Source: Lepiota brunneoincarnata
Taxonomy: Eukaryota; Basidiomycota; Agaricomycetes; Agaricales; Agaricaceae
NCBI GenBank assembly: GCA_023014365.1
Contig: JAEBUN010000014.1
Location: forward strand, 744,001-808,000
Reading direction: 5' to 3'
Length of the DNA stretch: 64,000 nucleotides
The notes beneath the pieces were generated by a model that worked only from the letters and a program-made list of their open reading frames with translations, was not told where the DNA came from and did no database searches. Of this stretch, positions 54,265 through 63,756 are shown one piece after another. Each line of letters begins with the position of its first letter. Position 1 is the stretch's first letter. The position numbers and the translations under genes were made by a program.

Positions 54265-55606
54265 AGTGTCCACTCAGTCCCTACCAACAACTCGGCACAC
54301 AAGCCACTGGAGGAAGACAATCCCAATGTTCAGGTAACTCAAGCTACATAGGAGAACCATGCAAACAAGTTGTGGAAGTTGATATTGGAGTCATACAAAT
54401 GATGTAGATTCTGAGAGCGAGAGCATTTGCCATCAAGGAGCAGGAGCAGTTCATACTCCAGCAGTGGTATTCACAAGCTGTAGAACTTCTACAGGACAAA
54501 GAAGAAAGAGAAATCACTTGGCCTGTATCACTGCATAATGATAGCCCACCATAATTATATAGCTTTTTTTATGAGGTGAATTTGAGCAGCGGAAAGAGGA
54601 GTGATGGCAGCAACCCATTCAATGGGGAAGTAGGAGGTAGACTGTGACCTCCCAAGTTCCAAATCAGGGTGCAGAGTCTGACCAACCCTTTTTAGACAAC
54701 AGCACACTTGGCAAGTACATTTAGGAAAATAATCTGAAATATTAAACCCCACAGGAAGTCATGGATTCTTCTCTCAAAACATCATTTCCATATTTCCATT
54801 CATCACAGATATCCATCCAATCAATTCCTGCACATGCATCCAACCTGGTCTTTTGGCTCAGGATTGCCCCATGCTGCCTTGTGGGGTTTTGTATCAGGGA
54901 TAGGGACACACATCATGAATATGGAGGTGTTCAAGGGTGTAGTTTGCAGGGCAAGGGCTCCTTTTGTTCCCTTTGGTTCTCTTCAGATACACAAATATCC
55001 ACTTTAGCTCCAATCTGATGCCTTCCACCAGAGCCCTGTTGACCTTATAGGGCTGCCAGAAATGGTTACATCTAAGCACCAAATTGCACCAACATTCTGA
55101 CCTGCATGATGCATCAAGTGCAGCAGGTATTGCACACCTGAAGCTGACTGACACCTAGACTGCAACCCATCAAGCCAAGTGTGGCAAAAAAAAGGCATGA
55201 GCCCAAACCCTGATCCAGCTGATGAGAATATTTGGAGAATGATCATTCAGCAACCCTGAGTGGTGTGATTTGTGATTACTGTAGGCTATGCATCTATCGG
55301 CCCTTTTGAACCTGGTATAAGTATAAGCGCATAAGAGGCTTGCCATCACAGCATGAGAAAAATAATGCTATCACCACCACTCTCTCTTCTCTTCTCAGCA
55401 TTGTTCCTAAGCATCTGGCAAGGTCTACCAGGATCAACCATCTCTACTAGCAGTCACTGTCAGCATACCAATTACCAAGTGAATGTAAGGTGAATAAAAA
55501 GGTCATCAAGTTGTCCTAACCACTTCCCACCTTATTTGGACTAATTATACAGTCAATTAACAACAGTTGAACAACAACGGGTTTGAGTGAATAGATATGT
55601 AGAATT
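54265..55606. other. right flank of the Gyp-4 insertion, fragments only
   Basis: A plus-strand frame near 54410-54555 reads LRARAFAIKEQEQFILQQWY and SQAVELLQDKEEREITWPVS, a helical segment of an unrecognised protein. The remainder contains short broken frames on both strands. CpG is depleted, as in the DIRS-like region, so it is probably old transposon sequence. The missing 5' half of the caspase-like gene at 15692-16926 was looked for here but not found. Confidence 0.4.
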
Positions 55607-55999
55607 TTGGGGATGGCAACTAGAATGCTGGGTCAGGGGGCACCACCAACATTGAAGAGGCAGGGGCAGGGAATGGCTTCACCAAGTATGAGGGGGGCAG
55701 CATCATCAAGGGAGCAGAGAACAGCTCCACCAAGTACAAGGGGGGCAGCTTCATCAAGGGAGCAGAGAACAACTCCACCAAGTACGAGGGGAGTGACTTC
55801 ATCAAGGGGGCAGGGAACAGCTCCACCAAATATGAGGGGGGCAGCTCCAGAGGATCCAGTGGCAGATTTCTACCTGGCCAAGCTGCAGGTTTCCGAGAGG
55901 ATGATCAATCAAGGGGAGCAAGGTGGACATTCCTACACTCATAGCCAAAATCAGAGCCACAAGACACAGTATGTCGGAAAAACCTGGATTATGTTATAA
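55607..55999 (+). CDS. hypothetical protein with 16-residue tandem repeats
   Basis: The 130-codon frame begins MGMATRMLGQGAPPTLKRQG, followed by nearly four copies of a 16-residue unit (SSREQRTAPPSTRGAA, SSREQRTTPPSTRGVT, SSRGQGTAPPNMRGAA), then EDPVADFYLAKLQVSERMI and a polar tail. It is basic and probably disordered. I do not recognise it. It may be a fragment of a transposon gag or a chance frame over a minisatellite. Confidence 0.35.
   Translation: MGMATRMLGQGAPPTLKRQGQGMASPSMRGAASSREQRTAPPSTRGAASSREQRTTPPSTRGVTSSRGQGTAPPNMRGAAPEDPVADFYLAKLQVSERMINQGEQGGHSYTHSQNQSHKTQYVGKTWIML
55655..55850 (+). repeat. 48-bp minisatellite, about four units
   Basis: The unit contains AGAGAACAGCTCCACCAAG and GGGGGCAGCTTCATCAAGG. 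Units differ by a few bases. The period of 48 keeps the frame. Confidence 0.85.
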
Positions 56000-56808
56000 C
56001 ACATTCTAATACATTTGTATGAACTGTTTGACCCTGAGTAAAATCGGCCTGTAATAATGTGTTTGGATACAAAAGTTCATTTATTTTAGGACATACAGTC
56101 ACTCACCACTCCTTTATACACCACCATTCCTTTATACACTGGCTTTTGTCTTATTAAAATATGCTTCAAGTAATCTTCAAAAAATTCTAGAACATGCCTG
56201 GGAATGTTCTGCCCAGGTCTAACATGTAAAATTGTTGCCAATATGTTGGAGTGATCTAAGATCACAATATTTCCAAAATTGGAAAGTATGACAAATATGT
56301 AATCTGCTCATTATTTATTCTATCCTCCACTCTACAACATGATTTTGGCATCATTGTGTCACCCTGAATGAGGGCTATCTGGTAATATCAGTTATATTAT
56401 GTCTGGGTGAGGGGAAGAGCATGAGGCTCCAAAAAACTGCTAAAATTAGAAACAAGGAGGAAGATGATGGCAATCACTGTCATGAAGCATGACATCCCTG
56501 TCCTGCAGGGTCTGTTGCAGTGCCCCCAGCCTGCTTTTGCTCTCTAAGATGCCTGACTGTATATATGTATTGCTGGAGGATGCAGAACTAATGTATCAAG
56601 ATAGAATAGTGATATAAACCAATTTTATGACTGCAAAAACTTGAAATATGGGTGCTTTATTTATATTCCAAATTTATCTATTAATAAGTCAAATCTGTCA
56701 TCTAATTTTATATTGTATAGGATACCCTGGCATCTCTCATTGTCAAGATCAACCCCCCTAAGCATCCCAACACTGTCTCTAGTGTCAAACAAGCCTCTCA
56801 TACTCAAA
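56000..56808. other. no gene recognised
   Basis: AT-rich, CpG-poor sequence. The frame upstream of the ATG at 56809 is open from 56641 but looks non-coding (hydrophobic, low similarity to anything known). Confidence 0.4.
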
Positions 56809-57195
56809 ATGCCCTCCAAAGCCACAAAATCCAGGATTTCAGAGGAGAAAATGAGACTTTTCAATGAGGAGAAGGAAATGCTAGTGAAGAAAGCTGCTGA
56901 GATGTATCTGATGGAGCAAGATAGAAGTCTAGGGCCAGGAGAGTGCAGGAAGGGGTATCGAGTTATTGCAAAAGAGGTTACAGCTGCCTATCTAGTTGCA
57001 ACAGGGAGGGAAGTAAAGATTAACCATGCCACAGTCACAAACCATGCAAAGGGTAATTATTGCTCACTTGTATATTCATTTATTATTATACTGAAATATA
57101 CTAAAGGCATTCAGAGCATCCAGGAGTTTAACACTACAAAATGGTAGCTTACTGATGAGGAAGAAATAGCAGTGGTTATGTTTGCTCTATTTCAC
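56809..57195 (+). pseudogene. pogo/CENP-B-type helix-turn-helix fragment of a transposase
   Basis: The frame starts MPSKATKSRISEEKMRLFNE and contains GYRVIAKEVTAAYLVATG and VKINHATVTNHAKG. A 54-bp intron 57053-57106 (donor GTAATT, acceptor AAG) joins it to IQSIQEFNTTKW, then a TAG stop, then LTDEEEIAVVMFALFH. The layout (first HTH, N-H-x-T core, then W-L-T-x-x-E-E) is that of pogo/Tigger-like transposases of basidiomycetes. The catalytic domain is missing. The stop, truncation and low CpG mark it as a relic. Confidence 0.5.
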
Positions 57196-57355
57196 TGACT
57201 GAGGATTTCTACTGACAGCTAGCCGGTTGGAGGACCATGTTAATTCAATTGCCTGTGCACAGTGAGATGATTTTCCAGAGGATGGTGTTGGTACCAATTG
57301 GATCAGCTGCTTTGCTCAATGCCATACTGATCAACTCAAGCTAACATACTCAAGG

Positions 57356-57741
57356 TGTTATCAGAAACCATATCAGAAGGACAGTTATTTTTAGTTCACT
57401 TTCCCATGTCACTATGAAACTATCAGTAGTGTACATCAGAAGGACTATTCTTAGTATACGCCTCATGTTCTCTTATCTCTGACTCACAGTTACCCTGGTC
57501 TGGATTATTATAGTAGGAGTACAGCCACACTTAGAAGTATATAAGGATACTGTACAATACCTTGTATCCTTATCTTAGTGTTATACAGTTCTTGCCTCCT
57601 ATACCTCTTTGCCCCTAAACCGGCTGGACTATAGTGCTCCGTCGTCTCTAAGTCACGCCTAGTAGGACAAGACCAAGTCTGTATAGACATCTTGCCACGA
57701 ACGCCGTGCTACTCAAGAGCGAACCCCTAACCCGGGTAACA
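57356..57741 (+). repeat. Gyp-3 5' LTR (386 bp)
   Basis: It begins TGTTATCAGAAACC and ends CGGGTAACA. The TATA box is near 57538 and the R-start 12-mer TATCTTAGTGTT is at 57571-57582; its complement, the PBS, is at 57743-57754, one base after the LTR. Confidence 0.92.
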
Positions 57742-57770
57742 AAACACTAAGATACTCTGCTGCTTATCTC

Positions 57771-58100
57771 TTGCTCGCCCTCTACTCTGCTCTGCTTTGC
57801 CGACGTACTGAACACGTCGAGGTACCCTGGTCGTTCAAAACGACGTACGAAAGAAAACCGCCTCTTTGTGTAGCCATCGCTACGTCCCTCAATCTCTCCC
57901 CGCCAGATGACCTGGCTTACCTACTTATCTTCGTCTTCACCTCTACCGCCACCCTCATCGCCTATCGAATCATCACCTTAGAACTCGAACGTATCACGTG
58001 CCCCTGTCACTGTTGTGTCGTCAGATCGTGGAACCTATACTCAGGGATATCCATAATCGCCACCCAATTCTTCATACTTCTAGCGATAATCGATCGCTAG
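57771..58100 (+). CDS. Gyp-3 leader ORF: two-segment membrane protein
   Basis: It contains LAYLLIFVFTSTATLIAY and SGISIIATQFFILLAII around the hinge CPCHCC, as in Gyp-1 and Gyp-2, and ends in TAG at 58098-58100. No ATG occurs in this frame. Only one ATG (57907, in another frame, opening a short uORF) is present between the predicted RNA start and the gag ATG at 58728. After the TAG the same frame is open without interruption to the end of gag. Confidence 0.5.
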   Translation: MLALYSALLCRRTEHVEVPWSFKTTYERKPPLCVAIATSLNLSPPDDLAYLLIFVFTSTATLIAYRIITLELERITCPCHCCVVRSWNLYSGISIIATQFFILLAIIDR

Positions 58101-59918
58101 ACAAATATCACCACGCCTCCAAAGAAATTCTCGGCCCGAGAATCCCCATCACCTCCCCCTCCTCCCAAATCGAGAAGCAGAATCTCAGGATCAGGAACCC
58201 AGAACCCGGATCCCAGAAGAAACCCTATCCCCACTCAGACACCATCCCCATTTTACCCCCCATCTCCATTCGACTCACCCACTCCAAGTACATCAACACG
58301 TACAAGGACAAGCTTTGCTGACGAACTAGCAGAACGACAAAAACTACAACAAGAAAGAGAATTAAAAGAACACTACGAACAAGAAGAAAGAAGACGCAAA
58401 CAAGCCGAAGAATACCGTGCTAAAGTAGATCCATTAAACGACTACGAACTCCAAAGACTTAAGAACGCCCTCAAACAACCAAGAGGACTTTCCGCATCAG
58501 AAGAAAACTTACTCACGCGCCACGAATACGCCGTAAATCAGGGAAAAACTCCCCAAACAGACAACGACTCCGACGTCTATATAACAGACGACAACCAATC
58601 AGATCCCGATCCACAACCACCCGCATTACCCGCACCAACCGTACCCTTAGCCTTACCGGCTCCACCTTTCCGACCAGCACAACCTCCGTCACCACCACCG
58701 CCGCCGCCACCCGGACAACTACAAATAATGGCCGCCGCAGCTACCCCAAAGGAGTTAGGACTCCTCAAACCCATCGCCTTCGATGGAACTAGAAGACTAT
58801 TTGAAGATTGGATCTTCCAATGTGAAGTTTACGTGCTCGCCAATGCGACCACTTACAACACCGACCTCGCTAGGACCTTATTCGTCCTTTCGACAATGCA
58901 ATCAGGAGATGCCCGAGCCTGGGCTAGACAATACCTCCACGAGAGAAATGCCCAAACTCCACAAGGACAACCCATAGTCATGGAATCATGGGACAATTTC
59001 ACTGCTCGACTAAGAGCCGACTTCACCCCAGCAGACGAACATGCGTACGCGCATACCAGACTTCAAACCCTGCACCAAGCAGGCAAACCGATGACCGAGT
59101 TTAACGCTCAGTTCAAAGAACTCGTCCGACAATCCGGATTAAACGAAGATCGCACTCTGATCGATCTATACCGCAAGGCAATCGACCGCCGCATTGCCAT
59201 GAAAATCGATGAATCGGAAAACCCTCCGACAACTATTACTGCTTGGTACACCCGAGCAAACAAACTCGACGACAACTTCCGCCGAATTAACGCCCTCTAT
59301 GGCACCCCCAGAAACACGTTTCCCCAAAGAAACCAATACCAACCCAACCGCGGACCAAGCCGTCCAAACAACAACGTGCCCTACGCACAATTCTACCAAA
59401 GGAGCAACGCTCCACGATTCACCCCACGCGACCCACATGCCATGGAAGTAGACCATGTCATGATAGAAGAAGGATTTGAAGATCCCTATCCCGAAATCCC
59501 ACAACCGGAATATGCCGAAGAAAACTCCACACAAGAACCATTGGAGTTAGATGCCGTTGTCACCGGACAACAAATGAAATCATACCAAAACCAGGAATGC
59601 TTCCGATGTGGAGCCAAAGATCATTGGGTTAGTAAATGCCCCCAACCACTGCCAACTAGACGCTTCCCAGGAATGCGCACTAATCCCCCTCGCCCTGCGA
59701 GAAACCCCAACCGTCCCTTCCCTGGACAACAAAACACTCGTCCCGGATTCCCAAACCGGAACGCCCAACAATCACCGCAACGCAAGTACTCCCTTGCCGT
59801 CGCAGAAGTTGCATCTCAGATGCGCCAAATGGTCGATGACCTCGATCCAGAACTCCAACAAGAACTCCACTCCGCGCTAGCCGAGGATCCGGAGATGCGT
59901 CCATTCCAGGATTTTTAA
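58101..59918 (+). CDS. gag: Gyp-3 gag including ATG-less N-terminal extension
   Basis: The frame is open for 606 codons; the first ATG is codon 210 (58728). The extension has a Pro/Ser-rich start (FSARESPSPPPPPKSRS), a charged coiled-coil-like segment (ELAERQKLQQERELKEHYEQ), an acidic stretch and a proline tail leading through QLQIM into the capsid MAAAATPKELGLLKPIAFDG. Nucleocapsid knuckle CFRCGAKDHWVSKC. The end (DF-stop) overlaps pol in the -1 frame at a T5A5 run. Whether the extension is made is unproven; its open state in Gyp-3 and nearly open state in Gyp-1 argue for it. Confidence 0.75.
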   Translation, partial: TNITTPPKKFSARESPSPPPPPKSRSRISGSGTQNPDPRRNPIPTQTPSPFYPPSPFDSPTPSTSTRTRTSFADELAERQKLQQERELKEHYEQEERRRKQAEEYRAKVDPLNDYELQRLKNALKQPRGLSASEENLLTRHEYAVNQGKTPQTDNDSDVYITDDNQSDPDPQPPALPAPTVPLALPAPPFRPAQPPSPPPPPPPGQLQIMAAAATPKELGLLKPIAFDGTRRLFEDWIFQCEVYVLANATTYNTDLARTLFVLSTMQSGDARAWARQYLHERNAQTPQGQPIVMESWDNFTARLRADFTPADEHAYAHTRLQTLHQAGKPMTEFNAQFKELVRQSGLNEDRTLIDLYRKAIDRRIAMKIDESENPPTTITAWYTRANKLDDNFRRINALYGTPRNTFPQRNQYQPNRGPSRPNNNVPYAQFYQRSNAPRFTPRDPHAMEVDHVMIEEGFEDPYPEIPQPEYAEENSTQEPLELDAVVTGQQMKSYQNQECFRCGAKDHWVSKCPQPLPTRRFPGMRTNPPRPARNPNRPFPGQQNTRPGFPNRNAQQSPQRKYSLAVAEVASQMRQMVDDLDPELQQELHSALAEDPEMRPFQDF

Positions 59919-62900
59919 AAAGGAACGCTGTCGACAGATGTGCCCCTGCACGTTCCAGAACTCAGAAGGACATTTCGTACTCTCACTCCCAGAAGGACAT
60001 TTTCTCGATAAACTCTGTACAATTACGACTATCCCCGAATAAACGATCCCTTTTCTTACCCATCGAGATTTGGAGTGAACGGACATCAAAACCCGTGGCC
60101 ATCACCGCCCTGATAGACTCAGGAGCCCAAGGGAACTTTATCTCCCACAAAGTCGTTGAACGACATGGTTATCAAACCAAACGGCTGGACCAACCAATTC
60201 CACTCAGTAACGTTGACGGAACTGATAATCAACATGGCAAGATCCATGAATACATCAAAATCAGAACCATCATTGATGGAAGAGATTGCACGCTAGAAGC
60301 GTACGTCACAAACACTGGTGAGAAGGACCTCATCATCGGATTTCCCTGGTTGGAACAATATAACCCTGACATCAACTGGAAGACCAAGACGTTCTCCTGG
60401 AAACCACAAATCGACCACCAGGATTTCTCGAAACTCCTCAGAACCCTGCGACGACCTGTCGAACTCAACTCCATCGCCATGGACATAATGGCGGGAAAAA
60501 CCTCTCAACCCGAGGAAAACCCCGAGGAATACGTCAACCTGTCAAGTGTTGACCTAGACACCTTCTCTCTAGAAAGAGAAATGAACCCCATGCTTCTAAC
60601 CCCATTAGAAGTAAACGCCAAAGCGACACACGCCACAACGCTCCACAATGAGCAACATAATCCGACAAGATCGGCAAACCAAAAAGGAAAACAACCAGAA
60701 TCAAACAAGGAAACACCCGAGATTCCTCGGAGATTCACCCGATGGGCTAAAATATTCAACAAGAAAGCCTCCGAACGATTCCCACCATCAAGAACGTTTG
60801 ATCATGAAATCGAACTAAAACCAACATTCGAAGCGAAATCAATGAAACCTTATCAAGTGGCACCTGCCGAAGAAAAAGCATTGAAGGAATTCATAGACGA
60901 AAACCTCCGAAAAGGCTACATCCGTCCCTCAAAATCCCCTATGGCATCACCCTTCTTCTTCGTTGCCAAGAAAGGAGGAGACCTCCGACCCTGCCAAGAC
61001 TATCGTTATCTAAACGACCACACTGTCAAAAATGCCTACCCAATTCCCATGATTTCCTCTATCATGGACAAACTCAAAGGAGCTAAGTATTTCACTAAGC
61101 TCGACGTCCGCCTAGGATACAATAACGTCAGAATCAAAGATGGCGACCAATGGAAAGCAGCGTTCAAGACTCCCATGGGTCTTTTCGAACCGACTGTTAT
61201 GTTCTTCGGACTTTGCAACAGTCCCGCGACGTTCCAACATATGATGGACACATTATTCTCCGAAATAATGGAGAAAGGAGGAATCATCATCTACATGGAT
61301 GACATCCTAATCTATGGTAAAACCCGAGAGGAAACCGACCGACTCACGGAAAAAGTACTGCAGATCCTGCAGGAAAACGACCTCTACCTTAAAACGGAAA
61401 AATGCGAGTTCAACAAACAACGACTTGAATACCTTGGCATGATCATCACGCCAGACGAGATCAAAATGGATCCCGGAAAACTCAAGGGAATAGAAGACTG
61501 GCCAGTACCAAAGACAGTCCGACACATTCGAAAATTCATAGGATTCTGCAACTTCTACCGGAAGTTCATCCGCAACTACTCCCATCATACCAAACCCCTA
61601 AACCAACTCCTTTCCAAATCAAACAAATTCGAATGGAAAGAAGAGCAGCAGAAAGCGTTCGAAACGCTCAAAAACGAATTCTTAAAGGAACCGGTACTCC
61701 TCATGCCCGACTCCACAAAACCCTTCGAAATAGAAGCCGATGCTTCTAAATTCGCATCAGGAGCTGTCCTGTATCAATACGACATCAACGGAATACGGAA
61801 ACCCATATCATTCTATTCAAAGACGTTCGGACCAGCGGAACGCAATTATGACATCTACGACAGGGAACTCCTCGCTATTATCCGAGCCCTCGAAGAATGG
61901 CGTCATTACCTCCTTGGCAGTCCCCATACTGTCCGTATCAGAACGGATCACCAAAACCTAACCTATTGGCGTAAACCCCAGAAAATCAACCGTCGACAAG
62001 CACGATGGGTACAGACCCTCGCGGATTACAACTTCAAACTAGAACACGTTCCAGGATCAAAAATCCCCGCACCAGACGCACTGTCAAGACGTCCAGACCA
62101 CATCCCCGATGAGGATAACGATAACGAAGATGTCACCATACTTCCAAAGAACCTCTTTGCCGCCACCGCCGACATAGAAGATCAAAACCTGATCACAATA
62201 TTCCCAGAACACCTCTTTATCGCCACTGTCGATATGAAACTCCAAGAAAGAATCACGGAATCACCAAAATACGACGCTAGAACCACCGAAGCGTTCAAAC
62301 TCCTAAAAGAAGCCCACCCTAACGCCGCCGATAAAGACTTCGGAACAGTCCCAACCCCGAACGGTTCACTCCTCACATTCCAAGAATGTGTCATCATTCC
62401 AGAAGACCTCCAACTCAGACGCGATGTCATCGCAAGATACCACGACCACCCTACACGTGGCCACCCTGGAGAACAGGAAACGTACCGCCTCGCCAAGAAA
62501 GAAGTGTATTGGCCAGGAATGTCAACGTTCATAAAGAACTATGTCAAAGGCTGTCCAGAATGTCAGCAACATAAAATTATACGCAAACCGGACCGCGCAC
62601 CGACTCAACCGATCCCTCCACCAGCATCTAAACGCCCATTTGCTCAAATCTCATGGGATCTTATCACCGGTCTACCGCCTAGCGCCGGCCATAACGCGAT
62701 ATTGTCCGTGGTGGACCACGGCCTTACGAAGGGGGTAATTTTCATCCCAACCTCAGATCGATCAAACGCCGATGACATCGGACGACTATTAATAGAAAAA
62801 GTCTTCACCAGATTCGGACTACCCGACAAAATCATATCAGATCGAGACCCCAGATTCGCCGCCAACTCCCTCCGACAGCTAGCCAAACGCCTTAACATCC

Positions 62901-63754
62901 AACAGGCATTTTCAACCGCATACCATCCACAGACAGATGGTTCCACAGAACGATACAATCAAGAAATCGAGACCTATCTCGCCATATACTGCACCAGGAA
63001 TCCTCTTGACTGGTCAGAAACCCTCCCTATCGCCGAGTTCGCACACAACTCCAAAATACATGCCTCGAGGCAAAAATCCCCATTCGAACTAATCATGGGA
63101 TACAACCCTCCACCGATACCCACGGTAATGGAAACATCAAACTTTCCATCAGTAGACGAACGCATCAGACTCCTTGATGATGCCAGAAAAGAAGCACACG
63201 CGGCACATCAACTCTCCGCCAACATTATGAAACAAAGAACCAGAAGAACTGTCAAACCCCTTGAAACACGTCAAAAAGTATGGCTAGAAGCCAAGAACCT
63301 CAAACTTCCCTTCATTTCCAACAAAATATCCCCAAAACGACTAGGACCCTTCCTTATCACAGAAGTCCTATCACCGCTCACCTACAAACTAAAACTTCCG
63401 ATCAAATGGAAGATACATCCAATATTCCACAGAAACCTTCTAACTCCATACACCGAAACAGAAGCATACGGATCTCATCCGACTCCACCACCACCAGACA
63501 TCATCAATGAAGAAGAAGAATACGAAATAGAAGCCATTCTAAATCACCGACAACATCGTGGAAAACTCCAATACTACGTCAAATGGAAAGGATACTCCCA
63601 CACGGAAAACGAATGGATCACCGACGAAACGCTTCATGAAAACGCCAAAGAATACTTGACCGAGTATAAAGAAGCTCATGGAATTCTCCAGAAAGAACAG
63701 GAACTCACCAGAACCAACCAAAGACAACTTCGCTCCCACAACAAACGTACTTAA
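59912..63754 (+). CDS. pol: Gyp-3 pol (PR-RT-RH-IN-chromodomain), intact
   Basis: Pol lies in the -1 frame relative to gag and is open through the overlap at TTTTTAAAAAGG (59912-59923). Counting from 60095: protease DSGAQGNF (residues 8-15), RT with YMDD at about 400-403, RNase H ([12 protein letters not shown] near 546, DHQNLTYW near 625), integrase zinc-binding domain (H-H-C-C, about 783-823), D-D-35-E core (about 853, 915, 951) and chromodomain (about 1143-1190, YEIEAILNHRQHRGKLQYYV). The ending RSHNKRT is two bases before the ORF3 ATG. All catalytic motifs are present. This is the reference for judging damage in Gyp-1 and Gyp-2. Confidence 0.93.
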   Translation, partial: FLKRNAVDRCAPARSRTQKDISYSHSQKDIFSINSVQLRLSPNKRSLFLPIEIWSERTSKPVAITALIDSGAQGNFISHKVVERHGYQTKRLDQPIPLSNVDGTDNQHGKIHEYIKIRTIIDGRDCTLEAYVTNTGEKDLIIGFPWLEQYNPDINWKTKTFSWKPQIDHQDFSKLLRTLRRPVELNSIAMDIMAGKTSQPEENPEEYVNLSSVDLDTFSLEREMNPMLLTPLEVNAKATHATTLHNEQHNPTRSANQKGKQPESNKETPEIPRRFTRWAKIFNKKASERFPPSRTFDHEIELKPTFEAKSMKPYQVAPAEEKALKEFIDENLRKGYIRPSKSPMASPFFFVAKKGGDLRPCQDYRYLNDHTVKNAYPIPMISSIMDKLKGAKYFTKLDVRLGYNNVRIKDGDQWKAAFKTPMGLFEPTVMFFGLCNSPATFQHMMDTLFSEIMEKGGIIIYMDDILIYGKTREETDRLTEKVLQILQENDLYLKTEKCEFNKQRLEYLGMIITPDEIKMDPGKLKGIEDWPVPKTVRHIRKFIGFCNFYRKFIRNYSHHTKPLNQLLSKSNKFEWKEEQQKAFETLKNEFLKEPVLLMPDSTKPFEIEADASKFASGAVLYQYDINGIRKPISFYSKTFGPAERNYDIYDRELLAIIRALEEWRHYLLGSPHTVRIRTDHQNLTYWRKPQKINRRQARWVQTLADYNFKLEHVPGSKIPAPDALSRRPDHIPDEDNDNEDVTILPKNLFAATADIEDQNLITIFPEHLFIATVDMKLQERITESPKYDARTTEAFKLLKEAHPNAADKDFGTVPTPNGSLLTFQECVIIPEDLQLRRDVIARYHDHPTRGHPGEQETYRLAKKEVYWPGMSTFIKNYVKGCPECQQHKIIRKPDRAPTQPIPPPASKRPFAQISWDLITGLPPSAGHNAILSVVDHGLTKGVIFIPTSDRSNADDIGRLLIEKVFTRFGLPDKIISDRDPRFAANSLRQLAKRLNIQQAFSTAYHPQTDGSTERYNQEIETYLAIYCTRNPLDWSETLPIAEFAHNSKIHASRQKSPFELIMGYNPPPIPTVMETSNFPSVDERIRLLDDARKEAHAAHQLSANIMKQRTRRTVKPLETRQKVWLEAKNLKLPFISNKISPKRLGPFLITEVLSPLTYKLKLPIKWKIHPIFHRNLLTPYTETEAYGSHPTPPPPDIINEEEEYEIEAILNHRQHRGKLQYYVKWKGYSHTENEWITDETLHENAKEYLTEYKEAHGILQKEQELTRTNQRQLRSHNKRT

Positions 63755-63756
63755 AG

